A DNA stretch of 64,000 bases, taken from NCBI GenBank assembly GCA_008729055.1, contig SDUX01000008.1:3931756-3995755 (forward strand), read 5' to 3'. The notes below the pieces were generated by a model, which had not been told where the DNA came from, searched no databases, and was given only the letters and a program-made list of their open reading frames with translations. This document shows positions 11,326-22,100 of this stretch, one piece after another. Each line of letters begins with the position of its first letter. The first letter of the stretch is position 1. The translations under genes were made by a program, and so were the position numbers. This stretch comes from Pyropia haitanensis (lineage: Eukaryota > Rhodophyta > Bangiophyceae > Bangiales > Bangiaceae).

Positions 11326-12548
11326 TCACTTGAGCAGCGGGTTTTGATGCATCCGCGCGTTCTTTGACGCCCCTCCTTGCTGCGACTGCATGTACTCGGT
11401 CGACGCGGTCGGCGCGACAAACGCGTGGCGGGCCAGCTCCGGGTGCGCGCCGCTCTCCATCTGCTGGATCAGGTAGACGAGGTTGCCGACCTCGATCGGC
11501 GGCGACCGCGGCAGCGCCGCGCCCTCCGTGGCGGCGAGGCGCGCCCACGCCGCGTCGACATCCTCCTTGGACAGGAAGAGCGGCACGACCGGCTCGCCCG
11601 CCTTGCGCAGCAGCAGCCCCGGGGCGGCAAAGACGGGCACCCCCGCCGTGTCGTCGGCGCCGCCAATGGGGAGCGCACGGAGCAGCCGCGACGCGTGGCC
11701 CACCTGCTTGCGGTCGGGCGAGAAGCGGAAGACCATCCGCAGCTCCTCCCCCGCCGGGCCGCGGATGCCCGACGGCGTCGGCTTGGCCTTGACCATCTCG
11801 TACGCCTTGTCCAGGCCCATGATGTACACCCGCGCGTCGGCCGTCGTCGGCGACTTTTGCATGTCCGCCTGCATCGACAGCGCCTCCTCGTGCGAAAAAA
11901 ATATGAGGCCCACCTGCGTGCCGTCGCCGTCCACGTTGGCCAGGTACGGCTGGCCCGACGCGTTGGTGACGGCAAAGACGGGCACCTGCGCGAGCTTCTC
12001 GGGCAGCGTTTTTTTGGCGTACCGCGCCACCGCGAGCGCGGGGGGGGGGGTCACCACGCCCGCCGCCAGCCGCGACAGGCCGTCGGCGACAGAGCCGCCG
12101 CCGCTGCCGCCGCCGCTGCCGCCGCCGCCGCCGCCTCCGCCGCCACCCGCACCGCCCACCACGGCGCCGCCCATGACCGCGGCGGCCGCCACAACACCAG
12201 CCGTCCGCACCAGCCGCGCGGCGGCGCCGGCAAAGCCGCCTCCCCGAGGGGCCTCCCCCCGCGGCGTGGCCGCGGCGGCCGCCTCCGCCCCCGTCCCCAC
12301 CGCCGACAGGGGCATCGGCACAGACGACGCAACGGCAGCAGCAGCAGCTGCCGCCGCCGCCGCCGCCGCCGCGTCAGCCACGACGGGCAGTGGTGCCCCC
12401 CCCCCCCAGCCGCCGGTGGCCGCGCGGCGCCGCCGGCGGCCGCCGCCATCACCACGCTGCCCCCCCCCCGCCCAGTCCGCACCCGCGACGGCCGTGCGCC
12501 GGCCAGCCGCACGCCGGGCGCGCCCGCAAATGCCGGTCGCGTGGTCAT
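11326..12548 (-). CDS. TIC22: Tic22-like plastid protein import component
   Basis: Tic22 is an intermembrane-space chaperone-like protein guiding precursors from the outer to the inner envelope translocon. The diagnostic stretch is EKLAQVPVFAVTNASGQPYL, followed by VGLIFFSHEEAL, the Ala-Asp-x-Gln helix and PLFLSKEDVDAAW, which are repeated features of the two-lobed Tic22 fold. The stop is TGA 11328-11326. The N-terminus is Ala/Gly-rich. The best start is ATG 12548 (MTTRPAFAGAPGVRLAG), which looks like a transit peptide. It lies in another frame and joins the main frame across the C12 run at 12396-12407. Alternatives in the main frame are ATG 12315 or the open extension to 12753. About 400 residues. 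Transit-peptide processing cannot be placed. Confidence 0.85.
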
Positions 12549-14325
12549 GGCGCCGGGCGGGGGGGGGGGCGCGGCGATTGCCGCCAAGGCCGCCCGTGGA
12601 GGATGGGTGGCGGCGGCGGAGGAGACGCCCGGTGTCGTCCGATGCAAGATGGAGGGCCGCAGCAGGCGAGGGCCGGTGATGGGAGGCGGCCGGGGGGAAG
12701 AGAGCAACGAGAAACACGGCAAACGCGTGGCGGTCGGGCGAGGGTGGGGGCAAGACGGACCAAGGCGGGGGCGGCTCGCGGACGCGACGTGGGCGTCAAG
12801 ACCAACAACGCTCACGTCGGCGCACCGTGCGATCCACGATCACACATCGAGGGCGGCTCTGGCGACGCGGCGATGCCGGGGAGGTTGCAACGTGTCCGAG
12901 ACAGTGATTCCCATCTTTCCGGTGTTGGCACAAGTTTTTCCACGTCGCATGTTTTTCTTTTTCTTTTCCATGGATCCTCCGCCGTGCGCGTCGGCGCCGC
13001 CGGTCGCCCCTTCCTCCTCAACCGCGGTGGGTGACGGAGGGCAGTCGCGGCAGCGGGGCGGTGGGCGTCGGCGCTGTAGTCATGACGGCGGTGAGAGTGG
13101 GAGCAGGCGCTTACGGTAGACGTTTTAGTTGTGGATGATGGCCTTGTCCGCGTGGGGCGGGTCCCGTGAGGCTGCGCCGGGCGGTGGTGGCGAGCAGTGC
13201 TCGGGGGAAGAGAGCGTGGCGCGCGGGTGACTGTGGACAGGTGGGCCGGTGGCGTGTGTCTAGTGAGCGCTGTTGGACGACGGGAGCAGCCGCGTCTCCT
13301 CTTCATGAGCTGCTGTCCGTGTTTTCCATCGAGCGCCCGCCACGAGCCGGCAGCCACACGGGCACGCCTGGCCGACGGCGGTTGCGGAGCAAACGAGAGC
13401 AACGGGAGGGCGCCCGCGCCGGCATCACCCACCCCGCCAGACGCACCGGCGGCCAATACAGCGGCGGAGGCCACCAACGACGGCGCAACAGCCTGCCGCC
13501 GCCAGTGGCACTTGGTGCGGGACGGACGTTCACTCGTGGACGGGTCCATCGCTAGGTCGGCAACGGGCCGCGCAGCCCCGTGGCCACCTCGTACACCCAT
13601 AGCCTCCTCCCCAGCGCCCTCCCCGCCCCCTTCCCAACCTCGTCTCCCGCCTGCAGTACCAGGGGCGTCGCCGCCAAACGCGCCAACGGCCCCAATCTGC
13701 AACAAATGTCATTGACTGCTGGGGTGTGGGGGGGGGAGGGGACGAGGGGTGCACCGCCAACGCGCACCACGCCGGCGGCGGCAACCGGCAGCAGGCGGCG
13801 GGCGACACCCCGCACGCGCAGGTCCCAGTGCCAAGGCCGGAGCACTGGATAGCTCGTTTTTCTCTTTCGACAGTCTCCACTGCGTGCCACCACTCGTTGG
13901 GGAGGGCGGGGGAGCGCCGGTGGGGTGAGAGGCGGCCGTCGCCGCCCGCGGAGGCCACCGCCTCTGGCCTGATACAGAACCGACACGGGCGGCGAAGACA
14001 AGCCCCCTCTCCATACTGCCCCCCCCCCCCCCCCACCAGCCACGCACTCACCTCGTCCGCAGCCGCCCCCCCCGCCGCCTCACACCCGGCCGCCCCGCCG
14101 CCACCCCTCACGAGCCAGCCGCCCCGCAGCAGCAAGCGACAGCCGCCTACCACCCCGCCGCGGCCGCTACTGCCACCCCACCGGCGGCCGCCGGGCACGC
14201 CACCGCCCCGCCGCGGCCGCCGCGGCCGCCGGCGCCACCCCCCCGCCCCCGCACCCAAACCGCGGCCACCCCCCCCGTCGTGGCCGCCACCGCCGCGGCC
14301 GCCGCCACCACCACCGCCGCCGCCA
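12549..14325. other. intergenic region upstream of Tic22
   Basis: No gene is supported. Two frames (12812-13705 minus, 13197-13715 plus) are long and relatively free of Ala/Gly runs but show no recognisable motif and overlap each other, so neither is called. The part next to 12548 should hold the Tic22 promoter. Around 13980-14030 there is a pyrimidine-rich stretch with a poly-C run. Confidence 0.35.
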
Positions 14326-15311
14326 TCACCCCCAGCCGGCGCGGCCCGCCACCGCACCCCGTCGCGGCCGCCGCGGCGGCGCGCGTAGGGGCGCCGCCGC
14401 CGCCGCCGCCGCCGCCGCGCCGGCGGCGAGGCGCAGCGCGGCGAGGCCGCCGCCCAGCGCGTCCGCGTCCGCCTCCTGCGACGCGTCACTGGCGGCGGGC
14501 GACGCGGCCGCCCCCCACTCTAGCGACGCGTCACTCGCGTCGGGCGACGCCCCCGCCCCCCCCCAGCGACCGCCATCGCGCGGCCGTTGCCGGCGGCCAC
14601 CGCGTCGCCACGCGCCTCCGCCCACGCCCGCCGCCGCCGCCGCCGCCGCCGCCGCTGCTGCCAGCCGCGGGCGGCCGCCCGCGCGGCGGCGACCACGACA
14701 GCGACGGCGGCGACCGCAACGGCGGCGGCGCCAATGGCGGCCAGGCCGCGGATGACCGCCGCCTCGGTCACCGCCGCCGCGGGCGGGTCGGCGGCGGGCG
14801 CGGCCGCCGCGCGGGCCACCGCGGTGGCGGCGCGCGCCACCGCCGCGGCGGCGCCGTCGACGACGCTGCCGCTGACCATGGTTGCTCTTGCCGCCGCCGC
14901 CGACGCCGCCGCCGCCGCGTCGGCCGCCGCGTCGGCAGCGGCGGCGGCCGCGCCCGCCGCCGCGTCGGTCGCCGCGGCCGTCCACGCCGCCGCCGCGTCG
15001 GCCGCGGCGGCTGTCCACGCCGGTTCCATCAACGGCGGCGGCACGACAGCCGCCCGCATGGCGGCAACTGCCACGGCGGCGGCGGCGGCGACGGCCGCGG
15101 CCGTCAAGGCGGTGGCAACCGCGGCGTGCCCCCCCCGCCCGGCAGCAGCCGGCGGCGGCTGGGGTGCTGTCAATGACAGCCGGGACCCCCCCCCGCCCCA
15201 TGGGTCCCCACCGGCGGCGGCGACGCCCACACCCCCGCCGCCGAGGCAGAGCCCCGCCAGCTCATCGGGGAGCGCGTCCAGGTCCGCGTCGGCAACAGGG
15301 GCGGCCCGCCG

Positions 15312-15367
<56 letters not shown>

Positions 15368-15719
15368 GGTGCGCGGCGCCAACGCCGGGCGGCGCCCCCA
15401 CACGCCACGCCCCCCGCGGCAGCGTCGGCGGTGGTGGCAGCGGCAGCAGCGGGGGTGACGGCGGCGGCGGCGGCGGCGGCGGCGGCGACGCGGCGCGGCC
15501 GCCGCCCGGCGGGTGGCCGCCGAGGAAGCGCCGCCGCCGCGGCGAGGCGGCGGCGGGGGGCGGAAACAGCGCCGCCATGGGGCGCCCAGACCCGGCGGCG
15601 GCGGCGGCGGCAGTGGCTGGTGGCGGTGGCGCCGCCGCGGCGGCCGCGACGGCGGCGGCGGCGGCGGCGGCGGTGGTAGCGTCGTCGGGGGGAGCGGGCG
15701 TGAAGCCCGCCGCGCCCAT
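14326..15719 (-). CDS. Ala/Gly-rich putative tail-anchored membrane protein, unknown function
   Basis: I do not recognise this gene. From ATG 15719 (MGAAGFTPAPPDDATT), preceded by a pyrimidine-rich leader, the frame reads an Ala/Pro/Gly-rich protein with a short acidic motif DADLDALPDELAGLCLGGGG. It is followed by an Ala-rich region with repeated D-A-A-A heptad-like units. Near the C-terminus a hydrophobic segment ([19 protein letters not shown]) precedes a run of Arg, as expected for a membrane span. The frame stops at 14520. However, after the C9 run 14556-14564 the neighbouring frame continues a protein-like sequence (SPDASDASLEWGAAAS) to 14326, so one frame switch is likely. It is divergent to the Met-tRNA formyltransferase. 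Coding status is moderate to low. Confidence 0.35.
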
Positions 15720-16868
15720 TGCGTGGCAGTACACAAAGAGGGGTGGGGGGGGGGGGAAGGTGGGGTGGATGGCAGCGAGCGGGGAGGGGGCGACGAGGGA
15801 AGCAGCAGGGGTGGTGGTCCCGCCCAGGCGGCGGGGTGGAGGGTGTGGGGTGCCGGCGCACAGCGGGCCCGCGGCCGTGGGGAACCGACGCGGCGCGACG
15901 GGGTCAGCGGGGGGATTGTTGGGCGGCTGGGGGTGAGCGCGTCGGCGGCGCGGGAACGCACCCGGCGGTCGGGCGTGGGGGGGCGGCCGCGGCCGGCGGG
16001 GCCAGGGGGCAGGCGGCGGCCGGCGGGCGGCGGGCGGCCGCCGCGCGGGCGGCGCGAGCGCTCCCGCGCCACCGCCGCGGGCGTGCCGCGGCGGGGCGGC
16101 AGCGCCGCGCGCGCGGGCGGCGCCGCCCGTTTGGGCCGCGCGGCAACCAAAAAAAAAAAACCACACAAAAGACGAGGCGGTGCCGCGACGCCGGTTTTTT
16201 TTTGTTTTTTTTTGCGTTGCGCCGGTGCCCGTTTCGCCACGTGGCCACCCGCGGGCGGCCAACCGCCCGACCGCCGCGCCGCGCCGCCGCGCGGCGGGTG
16301 GGGCGCGCGGCGCCAACGGCCGCGGCTGGGGTCGCCGGGGGGTGGGGGGGGAGGGGGGTTGGGGGGGTGGCAACCGCCACGCGGGGGGGGGGGTGGCACC
16401 GCGGACGCGTCGCCGGTGGCGCCCCGCGGGGTGGCGGCGGCGACGACCATCGAGTCCAAGGCCGACACAAACGAAAACAGGCGGGACCCGTCCGCGCGGC
16501 ACGCGGCGGCCGTGTCGGGGCTGCCGCCGCCGCCACCACCACACCTGGACGGTGGCGGCGCCACGGCGCGACGGGGCGGCGGCACCCGCGGTGCAGCGAG
16601 CAGCGGATCCGCGTGGGAGCGGGCGGCGTTCCCAGCTCGCCGCCGCCGCCGCCGCCGCGGGGTGTGCGTCCGCCGGCAGGCGGACCGCCGCCGCCGCCGG
16701 CGGTGGTCAGCAGCCGCCACGGCGGGTGCCGCGGCCGTCCGTCAGTGGCTCCCCATTAGGGGACGCGGCGCCCGCCTAGGCTCCGCCGCCCGCCGCGGAC
16801 GCCCGGCGGCGGGCCCCTGCGCCGCGCGGCCGCGCCCGCCGCGCCCGCGGCGGCGGCGCCGGCGGCCG

Positions 16869-16917
<49 letters not shown>

Positions 16918-17023
16918 GCTGGAACGGCTCTGCTGGCCGCGGCCGCGGCGGCGGCTCCCCCTCCGCCCTTCCCCCCGCGGCGGGTCGGGCGGAACGGGCG
17001 CGCCACGCGCCGCGCCGCCACCG

Positions 17024-17072
<49 letters not shown>

Positions 17073-17516
17073 GGCGGCGGTGACCCCCGGCGGCGGCGGC
17101 GGACAGCCACCGGCCGTCACCGGCGGCGGTCACCCCACCACACCCCCTCCTCGCCGACGGCGGTGGCGGCGGCCAGCCCGGTTGCAGCCACCGCGCGGCA
17201 GCCGCGGCGGCGCCGCCGCCGCCGCCGCCGCCGCCGGCGGGCACGCGGGCGGCGCGTGGGCAGCGGGCGGCCGCGGCCCGCGGCGCCCGGGCGTCATTGC
17301 CACGTGGCCGTCGCGCCCCCCCGGCCGCGGCTCGCGGCGGCCGCGGGGATTGTGGCCGCGGCCGCGCGATCCCGCCCCGCGGCGGCAGGCACCCCCACAC
17401 CCGCACCGCGCCGCCCGCGACGCGCGCGGCCGCCGCCCCCCCACGCACCCCCACGGCGCCCGTGTCGGCCCCGCGCCGCCGCCCGGCGCCGTCCCCCCCC
17501 CCCCCCCAAGGCGGCC
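15720..17516. promoter_or_regulatory. divergent upstream region before Met-tRNA formyltransferase
   Basis: 1.8 kb with no recognised gene. It contains A12 (16149-16160), T9-G-T9 (16195-16213), and GCC runs at 16878-16912 and 17025-17073. Long open frames here have only low-complexity translations. Promoters for the minus-strand gene ending at 15719 and for FMT must lie within it. Confidence 0.35.
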
Positions 17517-18004
17517 ATGGCGTTTGTCGCCGCCGCCGCCGCTCGCCCCGCCGCCCTCCCCGCCTCCGCACCCCTCCCCGCCGCCGCCGCCGCCGCCGCC
17601 GCCGCTGGTGCCGCCGCCGCCGCCGCGGCGGCGGCGGCGGCGCGCTCCCGCTGGGCGGGCCGGCGGCCGCCCCTGGCGCGCGGCACCCCCCCCCCCCGGC
17701 GGGCGCTGACGGTAACGTCCGCGTCTGCCGCCGCCTCTGCCGCCGCCGCCGCCGCCGCCGCCGCCGCGGCGGCGGCACCGACGGCGGTCGCGGGCGCCCC
17801 GCCGCGGGTGGTCTTCCTCGGCACCCCCGCGGTGGCGGCGCGGGCGCTCGCCCGCCTCGCCGTCGCGGCACGCCTGCCCGCCGCCGCCGACGCGGTCGCC
17901 GTTGCGGCGGCGGCGGAGGGGGCGCCCCCGACCCGCGGCGTCCCCGCCCCGTCGGCGGCCGCCGTCGGCGTGGACGCCGCCGCGGCGGCCGGCGCGGGCG
18001 GGTC

Positions 18005-18038
<34 letters not shown>

Positions 18039-18944
18039 GTCGGTGTTGTCACCCAGCCGCCCGCCCGCTCTGGCCGCCGCCGCACGCTGACGCCGTCGCC
18101 GGTGGCGGCGGCGGCGGCGGCGCTCGGCTTGCCGGTGCTGGACCCCCCCAAGGCGTCCGCGCCCGCCTTCCTCGCCGCCCTCGCCGACCTCGCGCCCGAC
18201 GTGTGCGTGACCGCCGCGTACGGCAACCTCCTCCCGCAGGCCTTCCTCGACATCCCCACCGTCGGCACGCTCAACATCCACCCGAGCCTCCTTCCCGCGT
18301 GGCGCGGCGCCGCGCCCGTACCGCGCGCGCTCTGCGCGGGCGACGCCGTCACGGGGGTGTGTGTGGCAGAGACGGTGCTCGCGCTCGACGCGGGGCCGCT
18401 CCTCGCGACGGTACGCCACCCGCTGGGGGGGGACGAGCAGGCGCCCGCGCTGCTCGCGACGCTCTTTGACGCGGGCGTCGACGCGCTGCTCGACGCGCTG
18501 CCGGCGTACGTGGCCGGCACGGCGGTGCTGCGGCCGCAGGACGGGGGCGCCGCGACGCACGCGGCCAAGATTGCCGCCGCCGAGCGGCGGCTGACGTTTA
18601 CCCAAAACGCCGTCGCCGTCCACAATACGGTGCGCGGCCTCGCCGGCGGCGCCGGCACCTGGGCCGACTTTGTCCGTGGGGGTAGTGCCGCCGCGGCGGA
18701 GGGCGTGCCCGTCCGGCTCAAGGTGCTCGCGACGCGCGTCGCGGCGGCCGCCGGCCGCCCCGCGCTGGGCGTCCACGAGGTCGGCCGCTCCCCGTCGGGC
18801 GACGCGCTGCGCGTGACGTGTGATGACGGGAGCGTCGTGGAGCTGCTGTCGGTGCAGCCGCCGGGGAAGAAGCCGATGGGGGGGGGGGCGTACTGGAACG
18901 GGCTGCGGGGGGAGCGGCTGACGCGGGCGCGGGTGCCCCACTGA
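17517..18944 (+). CDS. FMT: methionyl-tRNA formyltransferase, organellar
   Basis: It formylates initiator Met-tRNA with 10-formyl-THF for organelle translation. After an Ala-rich presequence of about 95 residues starting MAFVAAAAARPAALPASA, the Rossmann start RVVFLGTPAVAARAL appears. It is followed by SLVGVVTQPPARSGR, TAAYGNLLPQAFLDIP and the catalytic block LNIHPSLLPAWRGAAPVPRA (Asn and His), then the Asp in VLALDAGPLL. The C-terminal OB-like domain includes LSVQPPGKKPMGGGAYWNG. 475 residues. The start at 17517 is chosen for its GGCCATGGC context and presequence; the frame is open far upstream but without family features. An Ala/Pro-rich insert (residues about 125-175) separates the first strand from the THF-binding region. 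It is convergent with the RFC gene. Confidence 0.92.
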
Positions 18945-19315
18945 GCGGGCAGGGGGGGTCGGCCGCGGGAGGGGTGAACTGCTGCGTGCGCGGGGGGGTG
19001 GGAACTGCTGCGTGCGCAGCACGGGGGACCCGTGGCAGGGCGGCGGCGTCCGCGGCGACGACGGAAAAGTAGGTGGCGTCGGAAGCACAAGACGGTACGT
19101 CGCTAGAGAGGGCCCATTGGCGAGACGGGCTAGCCCCGCGTTACAGGAAAAACATGTACACGCTACGCGGGGACGCGGCGGGGTGATTGCGGCGCCAGCG
19201 ACGGCACCTCCCAGACAGCCGCCCCACACCCATCCCTCACCAATGCTGCCGCCCTCCGCCCCCCATCAATGGCGCCACCCAAACTCCCCCCCCCCCCCCC
19301 CCCCCGCGTCCCCTC
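18945..19315. other. convergent intergenic region FMT/RFC
   Basis: A 371-nt spacer between two stop codons. A short near-repeat (GAACTGCTGCGTGCG) occurs at about 18977 and 19002. No gene seen. Confidence 0.4.
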
Positions 19316-20362
19316 TCACAATCCAATCCGACACATCCGTGCGACCAGCCCACACAGCTGTGCGGTGCTGGCGACCCCCCCCGCCAGCCGCGCGTGCGTC
19401 AGGCCAATGGCGCGGAGGACGTCGAGCTTGACCGCGTCGGGCAGGTCGGCCACCTTGGTCACCCGGAAGAGCACCTGCACGATATCCACTGGCGCGTAGC
19501 CGCCGCGGACGAGGCGCATCAAGACGGCGGTGGCGGCGTCAACGTCCCGCCCGACGGCGGCGTCGAGGATCTCCCTGGCCATCCCCGGGTGCGGCACATC
19601 GCACACCTTGAGCACCGCCGCTTTCGTCACCGCCCCAAACCCATTGACCGTCGCCTGCAGGCCGTTGAGCGCGACGCGCATGTCCCCGTCGGCGGTAAAG
19701 ACGACCGCCGCGGCGCCTTCATCGTCCATCGTCACGCCCTCGGCGGCGGCGACGGCCCGCACCCGCGCGGCCACCTGCGCGTCGGTCAGGCGCGCAAAGC
19801 GGACGACCGCGCAGCGGCTCTGGATCGGCTCGATGATGCGGCCCGACAGGTTGCAGGCGAGCGCGAAGCGCGTCGTCGACGAGTAGACCTCCATCGTCCG
19901 GCGGAGCGCCTGCTGCGCCGCCTCGGTCATGCTGTCGGCCTCGTCGAGGAGGACGAGCTTGTGGCGGCCGGCCGGGAGCGTCAGCTTCTTTTGGGCAAAC
20001 GCCTTGATCGCGCTCCGCACCGTCTCGATGCCCCGGTCGTCAGAGGCGTTGAGCTCGAGCACCGCCTCCCGCAGCAGCGCCGCGTCGCCGCCGAGGCTCT
20101 CCCGCGCGAGCGCGAGGACGGCGGTCGTCTTGCCGACGCCGGGCGCGCCGGCGAGGAGCAGGTTGGGCATGTTGCCGTCGCGGGCAATGACCGACAGCCG
20201 CGCCATGACGGCTTCGTTGCCGACAATGTCGGCGAGCGCGGTGGGGCGGTACTTTTCCACCCACGGGAGCTCGTACTTGGTCGCCGCCGCCGCCGCCGTG
20301 GTGGGCGGCGCGGCGGAGGCCGCCAGCGGCGGTGCCGCCGGCGTCACATCGTCAACCTCCAT
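19316..20362 (-). CDS. RFC2: replication factor C small subunit, yeast Rfc4 / human RFC2 type
   Basis: A subunit of the PCNA clamp loader (AAA+ ATPase, nucleus). It opens with YELPWVEKYRPTALADIVGN, the RFC box of this orthologue. Then come Walker A GAPGVGKTT, LELNASDDRGIETVR, Walker B VLLDEADSMTEAAQQALRRT (the DEAD box), sensor 1 FALACNLSGRIIEPIQSRC with the SRC arginine finger, and the C-terminal collar helices. 348 residues from ATG 20362 (MEVDDVTPAAPP), the usual length; the upstream extension is not conserved. The gene is intronless with one uninterrupted frame. An E2F-type site lies 163 nt upstream of the start. A second RFC subunit is encoded at 38867-40009. The symbol follows human nomenclature. 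Confidence 0.94.
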   Translation of the reverse strand: MEVDDVTPAAPPLAASAAPPTTAAAAATKYELPWVEKYRPTALADIVGNEAVMARLSVIARDGNMPNLLLAGAPGVGKTTAVLALARESLGGDAALLREAVLELNASDDRGIETVRSAIKAFAQKKLTLPAGRHKLVLLDEADSMTEAAQQALRRTMEVYSSTTRFALACNLSGRIIEPIQSRCAVVRFARLTDAQVAARVRAVAAAEGVTMDDEGAAAVVFTADGDMRVALNGLQATVNGFGAVTKAAVLKVCDVPHPGMAREILDAAVGRDVDAATAVLMRLVRGGYAPVDIVQVLFRVTKVADLPDAVKLDVLRAIGLTHARLAGGVASTAQLCGLVARMCRIGL

Positions 20363-20523
20363 GGCCACGGGGGAGCGCCAACAGCCGCCGGCAGCAACGG
20401 CCGCAAGCTCGGGGGAGGAGGGCCCACGCCCCGCCGCGTCGTCGGCTCGGCGGGCGGGACGCGCACGGGACCGTGGCGAGTGCGGTACCGCTCCCGGCGG
20501 AGGCACTGCGCTTTGGCGTGTTC

Positions 20524-20535
20524 TTTCCCGCCAAA
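20524..20535. promoter_or_regulatory. E2F-type site upstream of RFC2-like gene
   Basis: TTTCCCGCCAAA matches the E2F/DP consensus (TTTSSCGC family) and lies about 160 nt upstream of the RFC start at 20362. The same 11-mer TTCCCGCCAAA recurs, inverted, upstream of the other RFC gene (40351-40361). Binding is inferred, not shown. Confidence 0.55.
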
Positions 20536-20690
20536 GATGAGACGCAGCGATGGCCAATTCCTGTTAAAGGAAAGAAATGGGCCTTGACAACTGAGCAATC
20601 AGTCGGCACCGGAGACTTTCCATTCCGTGTATAAATGCACAATCGTAAATGGATACGGCCTTCAGGTCTCGAGCGTCAAGTTCGCTTCTG

Positions 20691-20720
20691 ATTGGCGCAT
20701 CACGTGCAGGACCAGCCAAT
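20691..20720. promoter_or_regulatory. CCAAT / CACGTG cluster
   Basis: An inverted pair of CCAAT boxes (ATTGG at 20691, CCAAT at 20716-20720) flanks a CACGTG core at 20701-20706. It lies about 330 nt upstream of the RFC start. A TATAAA occurs at 20630-20635 on the plus strand. Which transcript these serve is uncertain. Confidence 0.3.
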
Positions 20721-20735
20721 ATAGTGTTGGCTGAC

Positions 20736-22100
20736 ACGCTGCAGACGAGGCGTGCTGCGCCACTTCCGCCCCCGCGAGTCGGACGCCTCACGCCCCCCGG
20801 CCGCCCCTCTCTGGAAGTCCTTCCACCCCGCTCCCGCCTTGTGCCTTTTCGGCTCGAGGCGGTCGTGTGACTAAGGCTTTTAACCCCCAGGTGTAATGGT
20901 TGAGCGGCTACCCGCCTCTGGGCGGGTTCGGAGCCACTCCTCTTCCTGCCAACCCCCCCGCTGCGGGCACACCAGACCCCTCGGTCTTTGCCGGTCAGAG
21001 CGCCCAAGACGCTCCAGCATCGCCCTCGTTTACGCACAACGCACCGACCTTTGGGGGCGTGCTTTTTGCGGCTGCCGCTCGGCAGGCACGGGCAGGTCCA
21101 CGCACCGGCCCGCTGCCGCGCCTGTCGGCCGTAGCCTTCGACCGTGGGGGGGCGGTCGGCTGCCGCCCCGGCTGCATGCTGGGAGGGCGGCGGCGGGGGA
21201 AGCGGCCAGCGGGGGGGTGATTGTGGCTGCCAGCGGCACCCCGCTACCACTGGCCTCTACCGGCCGACGCCCGACACCGGGAGCGTCGATAATTTCACTG
21301 TTTATTCATGGGTGCGACGATTGGCGGGCCGGCCGTCCCTTTCGATCCGGTGGCTCCAGGCCGGGGGGGGGGGGGGGGGGCGACAGGTCACTGTGGGGTG
21401 GGGGGCGGGGAGGGAACGGGGAAGGGAGGGGCCGGGAGGGAGGGGCGCAAGGCCGGAAGGGAGCGGGATCTTGGCGCGCCTCGCTGGGGAAGGGATCCCG
21501 TGGCCGTCGGCCAGACACGGCGCCGGCCGGTCGGGGCCGCACGCACGGCGAAGTGCACAGTGCGTCGCACACAGAGCGGTCACGCGGGTACCGCCGCCGA
21601 CAGCCACGGGGCGGGGGGCCTGTCACCTGGCCTTGATGGGCCACTGGCAGGGGCTGAGGCAGGGCGGGGGAGAACCACAGTGCAAGTTGGAATTGGGGAC
21701 GGGTGGGGGTGCCGCCGCGACCGATCGGGCGAGCGTTGCTCACCACGAGTGTCTCAGAAGGGGTTACGGCTATTCGCAGTGAGAGTGCGTGTGTTGCGGG
21801 GAGTATCGGCCGGCCAAAGCTGAAGTCTGCAGGCGGCATGAGGGATACACAGATGATGGGGGATGCGGAGTGAGGGGGCGGAGTACCCCAGGTGCCACAC
21901 AGCGGGCTGCCATGTGTGAGCGCACCACAAGGAGCAAGAACAAAACCAAAAGCAGAGGGAGAAGCAGAGAGTGAAAAAGAAGAAAGGCATCGCCGAGTCA
22001 ACCGATAAATACACAGAAGAGGAGCGATGGACGAAAAACAGTCACATGCAAGAACAGCAAACCAAGAGCAAAACTCAACAGGCAATAACAACCCAGTCTC
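20736..22100. other. intergenic region between RFC2-like and C2H2 genes
   Basis: No gene is supported. The region contains a G17-18 run near 21363, a purine-rich stretch at 21400-21460, and AT-richer sequence at 21900-22080, which is the 3' flank of the C2H2 gene. ORFs here are short and motif-free. Confidence 0.35.

Noticed and set aside
12812..13705. 297-codon minus-strand frame upstream of Tic22
   Set aside because: No motif, overlaps an equally long plus-strand frame, lies where the Tic22 promoter is expected.
13197..13715. 172-codon plus-strand frame
   Set aside because: Less repetitive than most shadow frames but without domain, start context or splice support.
16149..16213. A12 ... 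T9GT9 pair as a retroelement tail or hairpin
   Set aside because: The runs flank unrelated sequence without duplications; kept only as a composition note.
20885..20960. tRNA-like stretch (GTGTAATGGTTGAGCGGCTA...)
   Set aside because: No acceptor-stem pairing or T-loop G-T-T-C-R-A-N-Y-C in register; not a cloverleaf by eye.
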